Origin: Bacillota bacterium
Lineage (GTDB): Bacteria; Bacillota; Clostridia; Christensenellales; UMGS416
DNA: 40,743 bases
Assembly: GCA_023410875.1 (NCBI GenBank)
Contig: JAEYPH010000110.1
Coordinates: 1-40,743, forward strand
Direction: 5' to 3'
Made by a program: the position numbers and the translations under genes. This document shows positions 36,763-40,743 of this stretch, one piece after another; position 1 is the first letter of the stretch, and each line of letters begins with the position of its first letter. Below the pieces are notes generated by a model. That model was not told the origin of the DNA. It saw only the letters and a list, made by a program, of their open reading frames with translations, and did not search any database.

Positions 36763-39597
36763 CTACTGTAACTGCAGCACGATCTTCGTTTCCGTTTGAT
36801 CCTGAGAAAGCGCCGCGTTCTGCGGCAGGATGCCCATCTCCTCAAAGACGAGCAGCCGGTTGTTCTCCTGCATCCATGCCCTGGGCAGGTAATAGCGATC
36901 CTGCGTTCCTCCACCCTGCCAGAAGCGGCCCACATTGTGGCCATTTAGGTAGATCTGCCCCTTGCGCATCTCGCCGGGCAGGAAGAAGACAGGCCCATCC
37001 CCCTGGGGCAAGCCGAACGCCGTCTCATAGAACGCCGGGGCCAGCTGCCGGGCCTTGCGCATCAGGCCGCTTTTGGCCGGCAGCAGCACCAGCGGGTCTT
37101 CGCTGCCGCCGTCACGCTGCTCCACCGTTTCCCCCGCCGCGTCGGCTTGGGGGCATTCCCACCGCTTCCAGCGCCAGCCCGTCAGCTCGCCGGATTTGGG
37201 GACGATGTACACCGCCATGTTCTCCAGCACCTCGTCGCGGCTCCAGCCAGGGGCCTGTATCCGCACCCGGCACACGCCGTCCGCGCCGGGCTGCGGCAGC
37301 GCCCAGGAGATCCACCGCTTGATCTGCGCGAACATCGTCCACGGCGCCTCCGACCAGATCATCGGCAACACGTCCGCGCCATCCGACGTTACCCACGCAT
37401 GCACGCCGTGGATGACCAGGAACGCCGCCTCACCCTCCTGCAAGGGCAGCGCCAGTTCAAAGGCCGGCAGCGGTTCTGCCGCGCGGTAATCACGGCAATG
37501 CAGAAAATAAGCCGCGTCGGCAGAGACCGGCTGTGGGCCAACCTCAGCCAGGTCTGTAACATCCACCCGGCGTGAGCCCACGAACGCCGGCCCCTGTATG
37601 CCCACGGGCACGGGCACGTCGTAGTTGTGCCCCAGGTCGTCGCTTAAGAACACGAAGCGGTTGCGGCCCCGGCACAGCCGCACCGTCAGTTCCTCCAGCG
37701 CCCAGTCGGCCGGATGGCCGTATTCGTCGCGCATGCGCACGCTGCGGCGGGCGGCCTGGGTGCCGCAATACGTGCCGTTGACGAACACCGTGACACGGTT
37801 GGACGTGTTGGTCACCAGCAGCTGCTCCACACCATCACGGTCGCTGTCATATTCGGCGGCGTACCACAGATATCCTTGCGTCACACCCAATTTTTCATGG
37901 GCGCAGGGCGCATCCAGGCCGCTCCACCCTTCTTCGCTCCACGGGCCGGCCTCTGGGCACTGCGTCACAATCCATGGGCTCAATTGGGGCTGTTCCGGCT
38001 TGTGGGTCTCAACGGAAACAGGTTGTTCAACGAGCCGGCCATCCTTGCCCAGACAGATCACGGCGGGGGTAGCATCGCTGACGACGATCTCCAGCGAGCC
38101 GTCGCTGCCGCGCTCGCCCACGAAGTCCGGGCCGAAGACAATATCATCCTCTACCAGCCAGCAGCGCCGGGCCATGTCCTCGTCGGCCACCAGCACGTGT
38201 ACGCCGGCCAGTTCCGCGTGCTGCACAGCCCTGCGCTGCACGGGGATGCTCATTTCCAGGCCGTCGATGCTGACGACACCCTGCGTGCCCGCAGGCCCGA
38301 AGAGCAGCAGCGCGCGCCGGTCGTCATCCTTGGCCAGCAGACAAAGGTTGCTGTGGTCCACGGTGCTGCCGCCGAACAGCCTAAGCCCCAGCGGCAGTAC
38401 GCACGCGGGCACAGCGCCCAGGCTCACTGTCAACTGCCTGCCGCCGGGTAGCTCCAGGTCGATCTCCTTGCGGCCATCCGCCACGGACAGATAAACGATG
38501 GCGCCTGCCGCGCTGCGGCGCACGTCCACGCGCACGCCCTCGGGGCAGCTCAGGCCCGCTCCGCCTTCCTCCCGCACGCTTTCGGCGATGATCTCCCCAA
38601 AGCGGTTGAGGAACAGGTTGGCCGGGTGAATGGCATAGTATTTGTCCGTAAGCTTCCCCGCGTCGCCCACGGGATAGCTGGCGGCATAGGTCGTGGCGAT
38701 GTTGTTGCCGCCCCAGAAGCCGAAGTTCGTGCCGCCCTCAAACATATAATAGTCCACCTGGGCGCCTTCGGCGGTGTATTCATAGACGGCGCGGGCCTGG
38801 TCTGCGGAGCTTGGCCAATCGTATCTGCCGTTGCCCCAATACAAAGGCGCGCCGCTCCAGAATTCCGTGACCAGCAGCGGCGCGTGGGGCTGCCGGCGCT
38901 TGAGCTCCCGGATCTGCTCGGTCTCGGTGTAGTGGTTGTAGGTCAGTATCATCGAAGGGTGCAGGAACTGGTCGGCCTGCTCGGTGGTGCTGTTGATCTG
39001 TATGGCGGTCTTGGATGCCGCGTGCACGTTGCACGCCAGTATGGGCACGTCGATGCCGTGCCGGGCAAAGATGCCGTTCAGCTTCAACAGATAGCGGCGC
39101 ATGGATTCGTCCCAGCCGCCGGGGTATTCGTTCTCGTTCTGCACCGTGAGCACCGGGCCGCCCCTGGTCACCTGCCGGGCGGCGATGATTGGCAGCAGGG
39201 CGTCAAACCAGCGCTCCACCGCAGCCATGTATACCGGATCATCCTCACGAAACCTGCGGACCTGCCCGGCGCACAGCCACGCCGGCAGGCCGCCGCCGTC
39301 CCATTCGCTGCAGATGTAGGGGCCGGGGCGCAGCATAGCGTACATGCCCAGCTCGCCGATCAGGTCGATGTAGGCGGCCAGGTCGCGATCCCCGGAAAAG
39401 TCCGGCTGGCCCTGGCGCTGCTCGTGGAAGTTCCACGCCACATAGGTGCTGACGGCGTTGAGGCCGGCACGCTTGGCGCGCAGCAGCGCCGCTCTCCACT
39501 CATGGCGCGGCAGACGGAAGTAATGGATCTCCCCGGCGACCAGCCAGATCCGCTTTCCGTCCATCAAAAAAGAGCGTTCATCATAAGTCACTTTCAT
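36763..39597 (-). CDS. Glycoside hydrolase family 35 beta-galactosidase, large cytoplasmic form
   Basis: A 944-residue enzyme starting at the ATG at 39597, with GGAG eight bases upstream. The N-terminal catalytic TIM barrel has the GH35 core: GEIHYFRLPRHEWRAALLRA, RPGPYICSEWDGGGLPAWL, the acid/base Glu in NENEYPGGWD (about E157) and the nucleophile Glu in LVTEFWSGAPLYW (about E245). The rest is several beta-sandwich domains with jelly-roll character. There is no signal peptide, so it hydrolyses imported beta-galactosides. The protein is longer than typical bacterial GH35 enzymes (about 600-800 residues). It is divergent from an AraC-cupin regulator 117 bases away, its probable controller. Confidence 0.93.
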   Translation of the reverse strand: MKVTYDERSFLMDGKRIWLVAGEIHYFRLPRHEWRAALLRAKRAGLNAVSTYVAWNFHEQRQGQPDFSGDRDLAAYIDLIGELGMYAMLRPGPYICSEWDGGGLPAWLCAGQVRRFREDDPVYMAAVERWFDALLPIIAARQVTRGGPVLTVQNENEYPGGWDESMRRYLLKLNGIFARHGIDVPILACNVHAASKTAIQINSTTEQADQFLHPSMILTYNHYTETEQIRELKRRQPHAPLLVTEFWSGAPLYWGNGRYDWPSSADQARAVYEYTAEGAQVDYYMFEGGTNFGFWGGNNIATTYAASYPVGDAGKLTDKYYAIHPANLFLNRFGEIIAESVREEGGAGLSCPEGVRVDVRRSAAGAIVYLSVADGRKEIDLELPGGRQLTVSLGAVPACVLPLGLRLFGGSTVDHSNLCLLAKDDDRRALLLFGPAGTQGVVSIDGLEMSIPVQRRAVQHAELAGVHVLVADEDMARRCWLVEDDIVFGPDFVGERGSDGSLEIVVSDATPAVICLGKDGRLVEQPVSVETHKPEQPQLSPWIVTQCPEAGPWSEEGWSGLDAPCAHEKLGVTQGYLWYAAEYDSDRDGVEQLLVTNTSNRVTVFVNGTYCGTQAARRSVRMRDEYGHPADWALEELTVRLCRGRNRFVFLSDDLGHNYDVPVPVGIQGPAFVGSRRVDVTDLAEVGPQPVSADAAYFLHCRDYRAAEPLPAFELALPLQEGEAAFLVIHGVHAWVTSDGADVLPMIWSEAPWTMFAQIKRWISWALPQPGADGVCRVRIQAPGWSRDEVLENMAVYIVPKSGELTGWRWKRWECPQADAAGETVEQRDGGSEDPLVLLPAKSGLMRKARQLAPAFYETAFGLPQGDGPVFFLPGEMRKGQIYLNGHNVGRFWQGGGTQDRYYLPRAWMQENNRLLVFEEMGILPQNAALSQDQTETKIVLQLQ

Positions 39598-39675
39598 GCA
39601 CTCAACTCCGATTCTATGATAGATAACCATCCACCTGCCTGCATTTCACAAACTGAGCAAGAGCGGGCCTTGCGG

Positions 39676-39684
39676 TGATATAAT
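39676..39684 (+). promoter_or_regulatory. Extended -10 promoter of the AraC-cupin regulator gene
   Basis: TGATATAAT: an extended -10 with TATAAT at 39679-39684, 31 bases before the ATG. No matching -35 was seen, and no strong minus-strand promoter for the GH35 gene was found in the shared 117-base region. Confidence 0.65.
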
Positions 39685-39714
39685 AATGGAATACGCGAGC
39701 ACAGGAGGCCGAAC

Positions 39715-40572
39715 ATGCCGGTCACGCCCGATCAGGACATCAGGGGCAGGCTGCTGCACATCGACGCGGTCACGTTGTACCACTTCACCGGCACGCAGGA
39801 GACCCACACCCACGATTGCTGGGAGTTCTGCTACGCCGTGAGCGGCAAAGGGCGGTTCGTGCTCAATGGCGCGGGCCATGACATGTCCGCCGGAGACCTG
39901 GTGCTCACGGCGCCCGGCGATTCGCACCAGGAGAGCGCGACGATAAGGGACAGCATGGAGCTGTTCTTCCTGAAGGTCCGCAGCGACGCGCCGATCCTGC
40001 AGGCGTTCAATCTGCCCTTTGAGGGCTCCGTGTTCCTGCATGCGCGCAAGATGCCGGAAATCGAGCAGATCCTCAAGAACATCCTCGTGGAGAGCCTGGA
40101 GGAAAAGGAAGGGTACGAATTCGTGCTGGAGGCGGAGCTCACGCGCCTGTTTGTGCTGGTGGGCCGGCTGTGCCGCCAGAACACGGAACCCGGCGCGGGA
40201 GGCGAAACGCTATCGGAGCTCATCGGCGCCAAGAAGCTCAATGTCGTTTCCCAGGTCAAGCAGTACATCGACGAAAACCTGAACAAGGAAATCTCGCTGA
40301 CGGAGTTGTCCGGCCTGTTCTACGTGAGCCCGCAGCATTTGATCCGCCTGTTTAAGGCCGTGACGGGCAGCGCCCCAAAGCAATACGTCATGGCCCGGAA
40401 GATGGAGAAGGCCAAGGAGCTGCTGGGCGGCACGGGCATGAAGATCGAGAGGATCGCCGAGGAAGTGGGTTATGCCAACATACACTACTTCTACCGCATG
40501 TTCCGCAAGGAAGCCGGCATGACACCGCTGCAATATCGGAACTCTGTAAAAGCACAAACCTTTGACCAGTAA
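39715..40572 (+). CDS. AraC-family regulator with cupin sensor domain
   Basis: A 285-residue cytoplasmic regulator. The N-terminal cupin domain (about 20-90) has THTHDCWEFCYAVSGKGRF and SAGDLVLTAPGDSHQ, the sugar-binding barrel typical of AraC/RhaS proteins. The C-terminal HTH pair (about 185-280) shows ISLTELSGLFYVSPQHLIRL and IAEEVGYANIHYFYRMFRKE, ending in AGMTPLQYRN. CAGGAGG lies seven bases before the ATG. It is divergent from the GH35 gene, so it probably activates GH35 and URO-D-like genes in response to galactoside (inference). Confidence 0.94.
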   Translation: MPVTPDQDIRGRLLHIDAVTLYHFTGTQETHTHDCWEFCYAVSGKGRFVLNGAGHDMSAGDLVLTAPGDSHQESATIRDSMELFFLKVRSDAPILQAFNLPFEGSVFLHARKMPEIEQILKNILVESLEEKEGYEFVLEAELTRLFVLVGRLCRQNTEPGAGGETLSELIGAKKLNVVSQVKQYIDENLNKEISLTELSGLFYVSPQHLIRLFKAVTGSAPKQYVMARKMEKAKELLGGTGMKIERIAEEVGYANIHYFYRMFRKEAGMTPLQYRNSVKAQTFDQ

Positions 40573-40678
40573 GGGGTTGTCGCACAAGCTACATAGCAAC
40601 ATACTCATTCACAAACGGGGACCGAAGGTTTGCTGTGAAAACCCGTAGCTGTGCTTGATTTACAGGTACAGCAAAGAA

Positions 40679-40699
40679 AGCCGCTTTTTCTTTGCGGCT
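40679..40699. terminator. Hairpin near the right end of the window
   Basis: AGCCGC and GCGGCT pair across a nine-base loop. On the minus strand a T-rich tail (TTCTTTGCTG) follows, so it more likely ends a minus-strand gene lying beyond the window than the AraC gene. The other bases of 40573-40743 hold no recognised gene. Confidence 0.45.
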
Positions 40700-40743
40700 A
40701 GCTTAAGGTCTATTCAGGTCTTAGCCTACAGCCGTGACGGTTG

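Noticed and set aside
1..40743. CRISPR arrays, tRNA or rRNA genes and insertion sequences
   Set aside because: No regularly spaced repeats, cloverleaf sequences, rRNA motifs, transposase domains or terminal inverted repeats were seen.

Overview
The window looks like chromosomal DNA of a high-GC anaerobic member of the Bacillota, most likely class Clostridia (Christensenellales or Oscillospirales-like gut or digester lineages). This is inferred from strong AGGAGG ribosome binding sites, frequent TTG and GTG starts, lipoprotein-type solute-binding proteins, LplB/YtcP-type permeases, a long membrane-bound AraC regulator, PadR and DUF3795 proteins, and Na+-pump decarboxylase subunits. No rRNA, tRNA, CRISPR array, transposase or phage gene was seen. 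Two of its features may be new: an unusual transporter operon and two structured RNA leaders.

Layout. 1-2.4 kb (minus): a small lipoprotein, a PAS-AraC regulator and a DUF4037-type nucleotidyltransferase. 2.4-6.9 kb (minus): an overlapping module of GH9 glycosidase, BadF-type amino-sugar kinase and double-SIS isomerase-like protein, suited to cytoplasmic oligosaccharide breakdown. 7.0-14.1 kb (minus): a five-gene operon joining two sugar ABC permeases, an HlyD/MacA-type adaptor, a MacB/FtsX-type permease and a solute-binding lipoprotein with an N-terminal propeller-like half; it has no ATPase gene. An OmpR-type two-component system (14.2-16.2 kb, plus) is divergent from it.

16.2-19.1 kb (minus): a TetR regulator coupled to an ABC-2 exporter. 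19.2-20.8 kb (minus): beta and gamma subunits of a Na+-translocating decarboxylase behind a leader with terminator, antiterminator and anti-antiterminator stems. 21.0-23.7 kb (minus): a DrrA-type ABC exporter with PadR and a DUF1129/permease-prefix-like membrane protein. 23.8-31.5 kb (plus): a DUF4432 epimerase-like protein, a membrane-bound AraC regulator, two LplB/YtcP-type permeases and a solute-binding lipoprotein, with a 359-base structured intercistronic region. This is a second oligosaccharide importer without its own ATPase; both importers probably share an MsmX-type ATPase encoded elsewhere.

31.6-33.8 kb (plus): gmd and manC for GDP-mannose-derived deoxysugar synthesis. 33.9-35.4 kb (plus): a visibly more AT-rich patch with GNAT, DUF3795 and VOC genes. 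35.4-40.6 kb: a URO-D-like protein and a large GH35 beta-galactosidase (minus), divergent from an AraC regulator with a cupin domain (plus). Overall the window is a carbohydrate-use region: glycans are imported by ATPase-less ABC systems, cut in the cytoplasm by GH9 and GH35 enzymes, and controlled by AraC-type and two-component regulators, with drug or peptide exporters between the sugar loci.
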